Assembly (NCBI RefSeq): GCF_000243695.2
Contig: NZ_AHMN02000007.1
Location: forward strand, 1 to 64,000
Direction: 5' to 3'
Length of the DNA: 64,000 nt
Source of the DNA: Leptospira kirschneri serovar Cynopteri str. 3522 CT
GTDB lineage: Bacteria; Spirochaetota; Leptospiria; Leptospirales; Leptospiraceae
The translations under genes were made by a program, and so were the position numbers. The notes below the pieces were generated by a model. It made no database searches. It saw only the letters and a program-made list of their open reading frames with translations, and had not been told where the DNA came from. Numbering within the stretch: the stretch's first letter is position 1; every line of letters begins with the position of its first letter. This document shows positions 25,353-33,921 of this stretch, piece by piece.

Positions 25353-26584
25353 AGGCGGTTACTGTAATCGGTATGGGCGACGAAGGTTGTCCAGGATTAT
25401 CGAGTATCGCGGTCAATGCGGTTGCCAAAGCTCAAATACTCGCAGGTGGTGAAAGGCATCTAGATTTTTTTCCCCAATTTTCCGGAGAAAAAATAGTATT
25501 CAAAGATGATTTGATCCAAGCTGTCAAAAAAATCGCAGAACTTTCTTCGGAACATACGATATGTGTTCTTGCATCCGGAGATCCTTTGTTTTTCGGAATC
25601 GGAAATTTGATCCGTAAAAAAGTAGGGTCTGAATACGTAGATTTTATTCCGGCACCCAGTTCCGTTCAACACGCGTTTGCAAAAATTGGAATCCCTTGGG
25701 ACGACGCCAAAATTTTATCCTTACATGGAAGATCTTTAAAAGGACTGATTACTAAATTACAATTTCTTAATAAAGTTGCTTTGTTCACGGATAAAATCAA
25801 TCATCCGAGGGAAATCGCTTCTTATTTATTGTCTTTTAAAGAATCTGAATGGACTGCGTTTGTATGCGAAAACTTAGGGGGAGAAAAAGAAAGGATTCGT
25901 AAATTTGACTTAAAATTGTTAAGCGAAGAGGAAGAAATTGATCCTTTAAACGTTTTGATTCTTATTAGAAATGAGACCGACTGGAAACCTCCTCCGGTTG
26001 TACCTAACGTTTCGGAGGAAAGTTATTCTAAACGAGTTCCCAAAAAAGGGCTGATCACTAAAAAGGAAGTCCGAATTCTTTCCATTGCATTCTTAAACAT
26101 CCGAGAAGATAGTATAATCTGGGATATTGGAGCTGGCTCGGGTTCTGTGGCTATCGAAGCCGCACAAATCGCTAAAAACGGTAGATCCTATGCGATCGAA
26201 GTTGATCCTGAAGGAATCGAAATCTGTAAACAAAACATTTCTATTCAAAAGACGGATAACGTATATGTAGTTTCGGGAAAGGCTCCGGAAGTTTTAGAAA
26301 AACTTCCAGATCCAGACTGTGTCTTTATAGGCGGTTCCAACGGGGACATCTATGAGATTATTAGAATTTCCTTAAATAGGTTGTCTTCTCTAGGAAGTTT
26401 GGTAGTAAACGCAGTGACCATAGACAACGTTTCTCAAATTTATCAGAGTTTTAAAAAATTAAAACTTATACCCGAAGTAACCCTTTTAAACGTTTCTAGA
26501 GGACAAGTCCTAAAAGATTATCTTCGCTACGAGGCTCTTAATCCGATTCACATTTTTAAAGTTACAAAACCGGAGAAAACGTGA
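25349..26584 (+). CDS. cobL: CbiE-CbiT fusion, precorrin-6B C5,C15-methyltransferase/decarboxylase
   Basis: 411 residues joining two enzymes, as in CobL. Residues 1-205 are the tetrapyrrole methylase CbiE (VIGMGDEGCPGL start, ASGDPLFFGIG near 74). Residues about 225-405 are the class I SAM methyltransferase CbiT (IWDIGAGSGSVAIE near 255). Together they methylate C5 and C15 and decarboxylate the C12 acetate. ATGA overlap with cbiC and GTGA overlap with cbiL. Confidence 0.95.
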   Translation: MKAVTVIGMGDEGCPGLSSIAVNAVAKAQILAGGERHLDFFPQFSGEKIVFKDDLIQAVKKIAELSSEHTICVLASGDPLFFGIGNLIRKKVGSEYVDFIPAPSSVQHAFAKIGIPWDDAKILSLHGRSLKGLITKLQFLNKVALFTDKINHPREIASYLLSFKESEWTAFVCENLGGEKERIRKFDLKLLSEEEEIDPLNVLILIRNETDWKPPPVVPNVSEESYSKRVPKKGLITKKEVRILSIAFLNIREDSIIWDIGAGSGSVAIEAAQIAKNGRSYAIEVDPEGIEICKQNISIQKTDNVYVVSGKAPEVLEKLPDPDCVFIGGSNGDIYEIIRISLNRLSSLGSLVVNAVTIDNVSQIYQSFKKLKLIPEVTLLNVSRGQVLKDYLRYEALNPIHIFKVTKPEKT

Positions 26585-27345
26585 GTTTGAATCGATACGG
26601 AAAATTATACGGAGTGGGAGTAGGTCCAGGCGCCACCGATTTAATTACTCTAAGAGCCGTTCAAATTTTAAATTCGGTAGACGTATTAGCAATTCCTAAA
26701 ACTAGTGAGCACCTAGAGCCATTTGCTTGGAGAGTTTGTTCTCCTATCGTACAAGAAAACTCTTCTCAAGAAAAATTACTTCTTCATTTCCCGATGACTA
26801 AGGACCCGAAAATTCTTATTCCTGCTTGGGACAAAGCATTTACAGAAATTGGTAAACGTCTGGAAAAAAAACTTAACGTTGCCTTTATTACTCAAGGTGA
26901 TCCTTCCGTTTACAGTTCTTGGAGTTATCTTTTAGAAGAAGCAAATGATCGTTGGCCCGGAATCGAAATAGAAATTATTCCTGCGGTTTCGTCTATTACT
27001 GCAATTCCAGCCGTTCTTCAAATTCCTCTCGCGGATGGAAGAGAACGTTTCTGTGTAATTCCCGGAACTTATGGAATTGAGGAACTACCCGAACTTGTGA
27101 AACATTTCGATACGATCGTTCTTACAAAGGTGGGCCAGATTATTCCTCAGCTTATTGATACATTAAAAGAACTGAATATTATTAAAAATGCGAGTTACGT
27201 TTCTTATGCAACCACGGATAGACAAAAAATCGTCACAAATCTAGAAACGATTCAAAACGAAAGTTGTGACTATTTTTCGACGGTTATTTTATCGATTCGA
27301 AAACGGAAAGGTATACTTAGAGGTCAAAACTGTGAAACGGAGTAG
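26581..27345 (+). CDS. cbiL: precorrin-2 / cobalt-factor II C20-methyltransferase CbiL
   Basis: 254 residues of the tetrapyrrole methylase family. The N-terminal loop LYGVGVGPGATDLITLRA, the TQGDPSVYSSW motif (about 100-110) and the AVSSITAIPAV SAM-site region are all present. It methylates C20, the first methylation after cobalt insertion. It begins with GTG overlapping the cobL stop (GTGA) and runs 14 bp into cbiG. Confidence 0.94.
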   Translation: MSLNRYGKLYGVGVGPGATDLITLRAVQILNSVDVLAIPKTSEHLEPFAWRVCSPIVQENSSQEKLLLHFPMTKDPKILIPAWDKAFTEIGKRLEKKLNVAFITQGDPSVYSSWSYLLEEANDRWPGIEIEIIPAVSSITAIPAVLQIPLADGRERFCVIPGTYGIEELPELVKHFDTIVLTKVGQIIPQLIDTLKELNIIKNASYVSYATTDRQKIVTNLETIQNESCDYFSTVILSIRKRKGILRGQNCETE

Positions 27346-28489
27346 AAAACAATATTCCGTTTTTGTAATTACAAAACACGGGTTAGAAATTGCTAAAAAA
27401 ATTCAAGCCGTCTGGCAAGACGTGGACCTTTTTGTCTCCGCTAAGTTCATCCAAGACGCTCCATCAAATTCTAAACTACTTTCTCTTCCTATGGATAAAA
27501 CGTTGCGAGAAACTTTTCGGGAATACGACTGTCACATTTTTATCATCAGCGTCGGCGCCGTAGTTCGTATGATCGCTCCTTTATTAGAAAATAAGAAAGT
27601 AGATCCCGCTGTTCTATGTGTTGATGATAAAGCCAAATTTTCAATTTGTGTTTTATCTGGTCACGTAGGAAGAGGAAACTTTTTTACAGAAAAACTTTCA
27701 AAAATATTAAATAACATTCCCGTGATTACTACCGCTTCCGACGTTTCTGAAACTTTAACAGTGGATATTTTAGGTAGGGAACTCGGCTGGACTTTGGAAA
27801 ATCCGGATCGAAACGTAACTAAAGGTTGTGCGGCCGTAGTCAACGAAACAAAGGTCTTATTCGTTCAAGAGACTGGGGAACCGAATTGGTGGCCTCTGGA
27901 CAAAACACTCCCTAAAGGAGTGGAATATGCGATTTCTCTAAATAATGTACGACCGGAGGATTATGAAATTCTTTTGATCGCCACTGATAGAAGTAACGTC
28001 CACAAGACACATAAAGAACATTATAAAAATTGTGTATTATATTATACTAAAACACTAATTCTAGGTTTAGGATGTGATCGAAATATTCCCTTTGAGACGG
28101 CAGAAAACGGAATTTATAAAATATTAGACGAAAACGGATTTGCGATCCAAAGCGTTCGTGCAATTGCAACGATCGATTTAAAAAAGGAAGAAACCGCCTT
28201 TCTAAAACTTTCTCAAAAATACGGATGGGAATTGATCTTTTTTTCTCCAGAAGAATTGGATCGTGTTTCTCAAGTGAAGTCTCCTTCCGAAACCGTAAAA
28301 GTTTTTACGGGAACAAAATCGGTGAGCGAGGCAGCGAGTCTTCTCGCTTCCGGTGCAGATTCTCTTCTGCTTACAAAACAAAAATATAAAGAGGCGCCTA
28401 ACGGTAAAAATCTTACAGTCGCAATTTCCCGTATTCCACACCCTAAACGACCAAATTTGCACGGAAGTGTTTTAAAGGCAGACAAATGA
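27332..28489 (+). CDS. cbiG: cobalt-precorrin-5A hydrolase CbiG
   Basis: About 385 residues. The start is GTG 27332, supported by AGAGG eight bases upstream (27319-27323); the frame is open further up but only inside cbiL. HIFIISVGAVVRMIAPLLENKKVDPAVL (split here by a natural boundary near residue 75) and the LSGHVGRGN segment are CbiG landmarks; the C-terminal domain begins near 245 with LGLGCDRNIPFE. The enzyme opens the delta-lactone and releases acetaldehyde, a step specific to the anaerobic pathway. It overlaps cbiH by 4 bp. Confidence 0.94.
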   Translation: MKRSRKQYSVFVITKHGLEIAKKIQAVWQDVDLFVSAKFIQDAPSNSKLLSLPMDKTLRETFREYDCHIFIISVGAVVRMIAPLLENKKVDPAVLCVDDKAKFSICVLSGHVGRGNFFTEKLSKILNNIPVITTASDVSETLTVDILGRELGWTLENPDRNVTKGCAAVVNETKVLFVQETGEPNWWPLDKTLPKGVEYAISLNNVRPEDYEILLIATDRSNVHKTHKEHYKNCVLYYTKTLILGLGCDRNIPFETAENGIYKILDENGFAIQSVRAIATIDLKKEETAFLKLSQKYGWELIFFSPEELDRVSQVKSPSETVKVFTGTKSVSEAASLLASGADSLLLTKQKYKEAPNGKNLTVAISRIPHPKRPNLHGSVLKADK

Positions 28490-30003
28490 AAAAAGGTAGG
28501 TTGAACATTGTAGGAATCGGACCAGGTAACGACGAACATATCACACCTGCTGCTTATTATGCGATCCAAGAAGCCGATCTTGTAATTGGTTACGTAACTT
28601 ATGTAAATCTCATTAAACACCGATTAGTTGGCAAACAAGTAACTCAGACCGGGATGACAGAAGAAATAAGTAGAGCACAAGAGGCGGTTCACATCGCCAA
28701 AGAAGGTAAAATTGTCACTTTGATTTCTTCTGGAGACGCTGGTGTTTACGGAATGGCCGGGTTAGTCTTTGAAGTATTGAGAAAGATAGGATGGAAAAAA
28801 AAAGAATCTCCCGAGGTCAGAATCATTCCTGGTATAACCGCCGATAGTTCTTGTGCCTCTCTTATAGGAGCTCCTCTTGTTCATGATACGGCGAGAATTT
28901 CCCTCTCCGATCTTCTCACTCCTTGGTCTGTGATCGCAAATCGTTTAGAGTGTGCAGCGAAAAGTGATTTTGTAATTACTCTTTATAATCCCGCTTCTGG
29001 ACGAAGACAAAGACAGATCGTAGAAGCTTCTGAAATTATTAAACGACATCGTTCTGGAAATACTCCGGTTGCTCTTATAAAAAGCGCTTATAGAAAACAA
29101 CAAAATGTATTTCTTTCTGATTTAGACAACTTTTTAAATTACGAAATTGGAATGAACACTACTGTAATCGTAGGTTCTAGTAATACTTTTATCTATGAAG
29201 GTTTTATGATAACTCCCAGGGGTTATACGAACAAATATTCTTTGGAAGACGCAAGTCTAAAAGAAGGACAAAAAAAAGGTTTCTCTCTTCGTTCTACCGG
29301 AGATTTAAAAAATAGTACAAACTTAGAAAATACTTCTTTAAACTTGAACGTCACTAAAATCCGAGGAGCTTTTATCAAAAAGTTCACTTCCATCGTGAGC
29401 GATCAAGAAGAAGCGTCTAACGGTTCGGTTCCTGTCGCAGACGTAATGAAGTCTTTTACAACTATGGATCCTTCTACGATCCAATCTCAAGATTCTTCGG
29501 CAATCAAAGCGATCAAGGCGTTGGAGTTATTTTCTAAAATACAAGAAGAAAGTTCTAAAAAAAATTATAAACGATTGGAGTCTGAAAAAAACACGTTAGT
29601 CTACATAGGTAGACTAGGCGGAGCGATTCTTCTTAAAACTTTAGAGAAATTTTATATTCTAGGAAGATTAAAAAGTCCAATACGTTTCGAAGAATACGGA
29701 TTTCAAGATCCTGGAGAATACCATAATAAATATTTGGAATTGAAAGTTCTCGATCCGGAAAAGATTTTAAATTTTCCGTTCGAATTTTCTATGTTTCTTC
29801 CGAACCAGATTTTGCCTGAAGAAATTTATGAAAAATTAGCTATCCATAGAAATTCTTCGATAAGCGAGCGCCTTCTAAATTACGTTTATGACAAAAGCGA
29901 AAAAGTTTTTTTAAATGGACAAGAATATACAGACGTTTCCTGGTTAGGGCTCGTTCCTTTGGAAGTGTGGAATTTAGTCCGAGGAATCCTTTTAAAATGT
30001 TAA
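28486..30003 (+). CDS. cbiH: cobalt-factor III C17-methyltransferase CbiH with C-terminal extension
   Basis: 505 residues, twice the usual length. Residues 1-250 are a complete CbiH/CobJ ring-contraction methylase (IVGIGPGNDEHITPAA start, SSGDAGVYGMAG near 85, LYNPASGRRQRQ near 167). Residues about 265-505 form an extra region that I do not recognise. Long CbiH proteins in some Bacillus carry an Fe-S sulfite-reductase-like tail, but here the extension has no cysteine except the very last residue, so it cannot bind such a cluster by itself. Late in the extension (residues 365 on) are YIGRLGGAILLKTLEKF and a tryptophan-rich end. Confidence 0.93.
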   Translation: MKKGRLNIVGIGPGNDEHITPAAYYAIQEADLVIGYVTYVNLIKHRLVGKQVTQTGMTEEISRAQEAVHIAKEGKIVTLISSGDAGVYGMAGLVFEVLRKIGWKKKESPEVRIIPGITADSSCASLIGAPLVHDTARISLSDLLTPWSVIANRLECAAKSDFVITLYNPASGRRQRQIVEASEIIKRHRSGNTPVALIKSAYRKQQNVFLSDLDNFLNYEIGMNTTVIVGSSNTFIYEGFMITPRGYTNKYSLEDASLKEGQKKGFSLRSTGDLKNSTNLENTSLNLNVTKIRGAFIKKFTSIVSDQEEASNGSVPVADVMKSFTTMDPSTIQSQDSSAIKAIKALELFSKIQEESSKKNYKRLESEKNTLVYIGRLGGAILLKTLEKFYILGRLKSPIRFEEYGFQDPGEYHNKYLELKVLDPEKILNFPFEFSMFLPNQILPEEIYEKLAIHRNSSISERLLNYVYDKSEKVFLNGQEYTDVSWLGLVPLEVWNLVRGILLKC

Positions 30004-30016
30004 AGAGTTCTATCTT

Positions 30017-30781
30017 ATGAAAGTTTATATCATTGGAGCAGGTCCGGGAGATCCCGAACTAATCACGATTAAAGGTGCAAAGCTCGTAGAAACCTGTCCG
30101 ATCATTCTTTATACTGGTTCACTTGTACCGAAAGCAGTGATCAAAAGGGCCAAAAAAGAGGCAATCGTATTAGATTCTTCGAATATGACTTTGGACGAAA
30201 TTATTTCGATCATACTCTCCGCAAAAAATAACAACCAAGACGTGGCTAGGGTCCACACTGGAGATCCTTCCATCTTCGGCTCCATTGCGGAACAGATACG
30301 AAAATTAGATCTTTTGAATATTCAATATGAAATTGTTCCGGGAGTCAGTTCTTTTACCGCCGCTGCCGCTGTTTTAGGTAAAGAACTGACTCTTCCCGAA
30401 GTTTCTCAAACCATTATCATCACTCGTATCGCAGGAAGAACTCCGGTTCCGGAAAGGGAAAGGCTTGAAATTCTCGCTCAGTCTGGAGCGACTCTAACTC
30501 TTTTTTTAAGCGTTTTACATATTCGAACAATTGTAGAACGACTAAGCCCATATTACGGAGAAAAATGTCCAGTGGCAGTCATTCAAAAAGCGACTTGGCC
30601 CGAACAAAAAATCGTCACTGGAACGTTAGGCGATATTGTATCTAAAGTTAAAACGGAAAAGATCTCTTCTACGGCCATCATATTTATAGGTCCAATTTTG
30701 GATTGTGATGATTTTGCGGATTCTAGACTTTATTCGGCGGATTTTTCGCACCGTTTCAGAAAAGCAAAAAAGGATTTATGA
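30017..30781 (+). CDS. cbiF: cobalt-precorrin-4 C11-methyltransferase CbiF
   Basis: 254 residues. IIGAGPGDPELITIKG at the start, HTGDPSIFGSIAEQ near residue 81 and VPGVSSFTAAAA near 108 identify the CobM/CbiF methylase, which methylates C11. It is 13 bp after cbiH, the first real gap in this part of the operon, and overlaps the adenosyltransferase gene by 4 bp. Confidence 0.96.
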   Translation: MKVYIIGAGPGDPELITIKGAKLVETCPIILYTGSLVPKAVIKRAKKEAIVLDSSNMTLDEIISIILSAKNNNQDVARVHTGDPSIFGSIAEQIRKLDLLNIQYEIVPGVSSFTAAAAVLGKELTLPEVSQTIIITRIAGRTPVPERERLEILAQSGATLTLFLSVLHIRTIVERLSPYYGEKCPVAVIQKATWPEQKIVTGTLGDIVSKVKTEKISSTAIIFIGPILDCDDFADSRLYSADFSHRFRKAKKDL

Positions 30782-31314
30782 ATTCAGACGAAAAAAATTC
30801 TAAAGGACTTGTGATCGTTTATACAGGGAACGGCAAAGGAAAAACCACAGCTGCTTTGGGAATCGTATTCAGAGCCTTGGGTAGAGGACTGAAATGTGGA
30901 GTGGTCCAATTCTTAAAAGGTAAATGGGAAACCGGAGAAAAAATGTTCTCAGAAAAAATTCCAGAACTTGATTTTCACATTATGGGTTTGGGTTTTACCT
31001 GGGACAGCGAGAATCTAGACAAAGATAAAACAGCTGCAAGAATGGCTTGGGCGCTTTCCTCCAAGATGATTTTAAAAGAAAATTATAATGTTATAATACT
31101 CGATGAAATTACTTATGCATTTCATCACGGCTGGTTGAACGTGGAAGAGGTGATGGACACTCTAAAAAAAAGACGTAAAGATCTTCACGTGGTTATTACT
31201 GGAAGAAACTGTCCAAAAGTTTTGATGGACTATGCGGATCTAGTAAGCGTAGTCGAAGCCCAGAAACATCCGTATCAAAACGGAATTCCGGCGCAAAAAG
31301 GAATCGATTTTTAA
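30778..31314 (+). CDS. cobO: cob(I)alamin adenosyltransferase, CobO/BtuR type
   Basis: 178 residues. The P-loop reads YTGNGKGKTTAALG (about 15-28), and VIILDEITYAFHHGWL near 103 is the other family motif. It transfers the adenosyl group of ATP to Co(I) corrinoids, both for new synthesis and for salvage. It begins within the cbiF stop and its own stop shares one base with the cbiA start (TAATG). Confidence 0.96.
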   Translation: MNSDEKNSKGLVIVYTGNGKGKTTAALGIVFRALGRGLKCGVVQFLKGKWETGEKMFSEKIPELDFHIMGLGFTWDSENLDKDKTAARMAWALSSKMILKENYNVIILDEITYAFHHGWLNVEEVMDTLKKRRKDLHVVITGRNCPKVLMDYADLVSVVEAQKHPYQNGIPAQKGIDF

Positions 31315-32678
31315 TGAATATTCAAATTCCCAGAATTGTAATCGGAGGTACGGGAAGTGGAGTTGGTAAAACCACGATCGTACTCGCACTTACTCAAATT
31401 TTCCGAAGAAAAGGTTTGAAAGTTGTAACCTTCAAATGTGGACCTGATTATTTGGATCCTACGTATCATTCTAGAGCTTCGCAAAACATCTGTCACAACT
31501 TAGACGGATGGCTGATGGGCAAAGAATCGGTTTTAAATACTTTTTATCAAGCGTGTCATAACGCAGACATTGCAGTCATAGAAGGTATGATGGGACTTTT
31601 TGACGGCCATTCTCCAAACTCCGAAGTCGGTTCTACTGCGGAAATTGCAAAGTGGCTCGCCTCACCCGTGTTAGTTGTTTTAGACACAAGTGGAATGGCA
31701 AGAACCGCTTCTGCGATTGTAAAAGGACTGAAAACATTCGACCCGGATCTCAATCTAGCAGGAGCCTTCGCTAATTTTACCGGAAGTCAATCCCATATTC
31801 AACTTTTGAAGGATACATCTACTGAAATTCCGATTTTAGGCGGGTTGTGCAAACATCCGGAACAAACGTTTCCAGAAAGACATTTAGGTTTGTATCCTGC
31901 ATCTGAAGAAAATTTATCGGAAGAAAAATTTAATTTTTGGAGGGAAGAAGGAGAAAAAAATTTAGAAATAGATTCTATACTTAAAATCGCAAGTTCCGCT
32001 CCTGAAATTTCGATTCCGATTTCGACTATAAATACCGTTTCAAAACGTTGTAAAATCGGAATCGCCATGGATTCTGCGTTCTATTTTTATTATGAAGAAA
32101 ATTTAATGCGACTTAGGCAAGCTGGAGCAGAGTTGGTATTTTTTTCTCCTATCTCTGATTCTAGGCTTCCTAATTTGGACGGGCTTTATTTTGGAGGTGG
32201 TTATCCAGAACTTTTCGCGTCGACCCTATCTAAAAACGAATCATTAATTAATTATATTCTAGAATTATCATATAAAAATATTCCAATTTATGCAGAATGC
32301 GGAGGATTGATGTATCTTTCCAAAGGAATCAAACTCGTCAAAGGAGATTTTTTCCCTATGCTCGGCCTAATTCCCGCAATTTCTATCATGGAGAAAAAAT
32401 TAAAAGCCCTGGGTTATGTGGAAGTAACTACAAAAAAAGAAACAATTTTCGGAGAAGCCGGACTAAGATTTAGAGGTCACCAATTTCGCTATTCCGGCTT
32501 AGAATTAGACGAGTCTGATCCGATAGAACTCGTTTATAAACTTAGAAAAAGAAAAGGTGATCAAGTTAACGAAGAAGGTTATTCTAAAAATTCGGTTCTT
32601 GCCTCCTATATACATTCTCATTGGGCTTCCAATTCAAATTTGGCAGAGGGATTTGTTCAATCCTGTTTACGGAAATGA
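31314..32678 (+). CDS. cbiA: cobyrinate a,c-diamide synthase CbiA
   Basis: 454 residues. The ATP-binding N-terminal domain opens with GGTGSGVGKTT (about 9-19) and KCGPDYLDPTYH (about 41-52). The C-terminal glutaminase domain has its nucleophile in YAECGGLMYLS (about residue 330) and its histidine in ASYIHSHWASN near the end. It amidates the a and c side chains of cobyrinic acid using glutamine and ATP. ATGA overlap with cbiZ. Confidence 0.96.
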   Translation: MNIQIPRIVIGGTGSGVGKTTIVLALTQIFRRKGLKVVTFKCGPDYLDPTYHSRASQNICHNLDGWLMGKESVLNTFYQACHNADIAVIEGMMGLFDGHSPNSEVGSTAEIAKWLASPVLVVLDTSGMARTASAIVKGLKTFDPDLNLAGAFANFTGSQSHIQLLKDTSTEIPILGGLCKHPEQTFPERHLGLYPASEENLSEEKFNFWREEGEKNLEIDSILKIASSAPEISIPISTINTVSKRCKIGIAMDSAFYFYYEENLMRLRQAGAELVFFSPISDSRLPNLDGLYFGGGYPELFASTLSKNESLINYILELSYKNIPIYAECGGLMYLSKGIKLVKGDFFPMLGLIPAISIMEKKLKALGYVEVTTKKETIFGEAGLRFRGHQFRYSGLELDESDPIELVYKLRKRKGDQVNEEGYSKNSVLASYIHSHWASNSNLAEGFVQSCLRK

Positions 32679-33358
32679 TTCACGTTAAGAATTCTTGGCT
32701 CGAAGTAAATTTTAAAGAGCCACATAACGTTCTTAGTTGGGCCGTGATCGGGGGAGGTTGGAAAGAACAAGTAGATTGTGTTTTATGGCATCGAGTACGA
32801 GATGAAGATCTAACTCTGGAAGTAGATCCGATCGATTACTTTTATAGAAGTTTATTACATAAAAGAGAATCCAGGAATGGGGTTGGCTTTCTTACCAGTG
32901 TTTCCCTTGAAAATTATTCGGAAGTGATTTTAGAAAAACAAAATTTTAAAATCAGATCCGTTGTCACCGTAGGATTAGGAAATTCGGTTCGAGTTGGAGA
33001 TCCACCGTTTCAATCAAATTCGTACGGAACGATCAATATACTCGTACAGTGTTCTGTCCCATTTGACCTGAACACTTCTTTAGAAGCGATTTCCCTCATT
33101 ACAGAAGCAAGAACTCTAGCCGTATTGGAAGCGAGGATACAAAGTAAAACCGGACTTGTAACCGGCACCGGAACCGATTGTATCGCGTTTGCATCTCCTT
33201 CTCGTAGTTCAGAAAAACGTTATACTGGAAAACACACACTTTCGGGACATCTTATCGGAAAGGCGGTTTATCAATCAGTAAGTCAAGGAATTTCAAATTG
33301 GAAAAAAAACAAATTCAAAACAGAAACAAAAGAATACGAATGTCCACGATCACTTTGA
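32675..33358 (+). CDS. cbiZ: adenosylcobinamide amidohydrolase CbiZ
   Basis: About 227 residues, starting at ATG 32675 in the cbiA stop. VTVGLGNSVRVGDPP (about 94-108), TEARTLAVLEA and TGTGTDCIAFAS (about 165-176) are CbiZ hallmarks. The enzyme cuts the aminopropanol side chain of adenosylcobinamide to adenosylcobyric acid, letting the cell reuse scavenged incomplete corrinoids through CbiB. Its presence inside a de novo operon is notable, since synthesis alone does not need it. It overlaps cobU by 19 bp. Confidence 0.92.
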   Translation: MIHVKNSWLEVNFKEPHNVLSWAVIGGGWKEQVDCVLWHRVRDEDLTLEVDPIDYFYRSLLHKRESRNGVGFLTSVSLENYSEVILEKQNFKIRSVVTVGLGNSVRVGDPPFQSNSYGTINILVQCSVPFDLNTSLEAISLITEARTLAVLEARIQSKTGLVTGTGTDCIAFASPSRSSEKRYTGKHTLSGHLIGKAVYQSVSQGISNWKKNKFKTETKEYECPRSL

Positions 33359-33921
33359 TTACGGGAGGTTGCAGAAGTGGTAAAAGTCGCTTTGCGCTTG
33401 AACTTGCAAAAGATATAAAAGGGCAAAAATATTTTATTGCAACTTGTCCCATCTTTGACGAGGAAATGAATCAAAGAATTCTAAAACATAAAAAAGAAAG
33501 AGATAATTCAGTATGGAAAACTATAGAAGAAGAATTCAATCTTTTAAATCTATTTAAATCCGAGTATTTTTTTAAGAAGTCGGTTGTAGTGGTCGATTGC
33601 TTGAGCCTCTGGATTAATAATTTATTATATAAATCTAAAATAGAAAAAAGGAAAATCGAAGAAGCTACGATCCAAAAAAATTGTACAGAACTTGTAGAAC
33701 ATATTAGAAAAACCAAGGTAAAACACGTTATATTTGTAAGTAGCGAAGTTGGACTTGGACTTGTTCCCGAAAATAAAACTAGCAGAATTTACAGAGACTT
33801 ACTCGGTACCTGCAACCAAACAATAGCACATAACGCAGATAGTGTTTATTTTATGTCCAGCGGAATCCCTCTTAAAATAAAAGGACAAACAAAACAAAAT
33901 CAAACGGTTCCGACTCAATGA
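33340..33921 (+). CDS. cobU: adenosylcobinamide kinase/guanylyltransferase CobU
   Basis: About 193 residues from ATG 33340. The P-loop LITGGCRSGKSRFAL lies at the N-terminus. A histidine suitable for the GMP-linked intermediate lies in RILKHKKERD (about 46), followed by WKTIEEE. VVVDCLSLWINNLL is also conserved. It phosphorylates adenosylcobinamide and then activates it with GTP for joining to the lower ligand. It overlaps both neighbours. Confidence 0.95.
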   Translation: MSTITLITGGCRSGKSRFALELAKDIKGQKYFIATCPIFDEEMNQRILKHKKERDNSVWKTIEEEFNLLNLFKSEYFFKKSVVVVDCLSLWINNLLYKSKIEKRKIEEATIQKNCTELVEHIRKTKVKHVIFVSSEVGLGLVPENKTSRIYRDLLGTCNQTIAHNADSVYFMSSGIPLKIKGQTKQNQTVPTQ

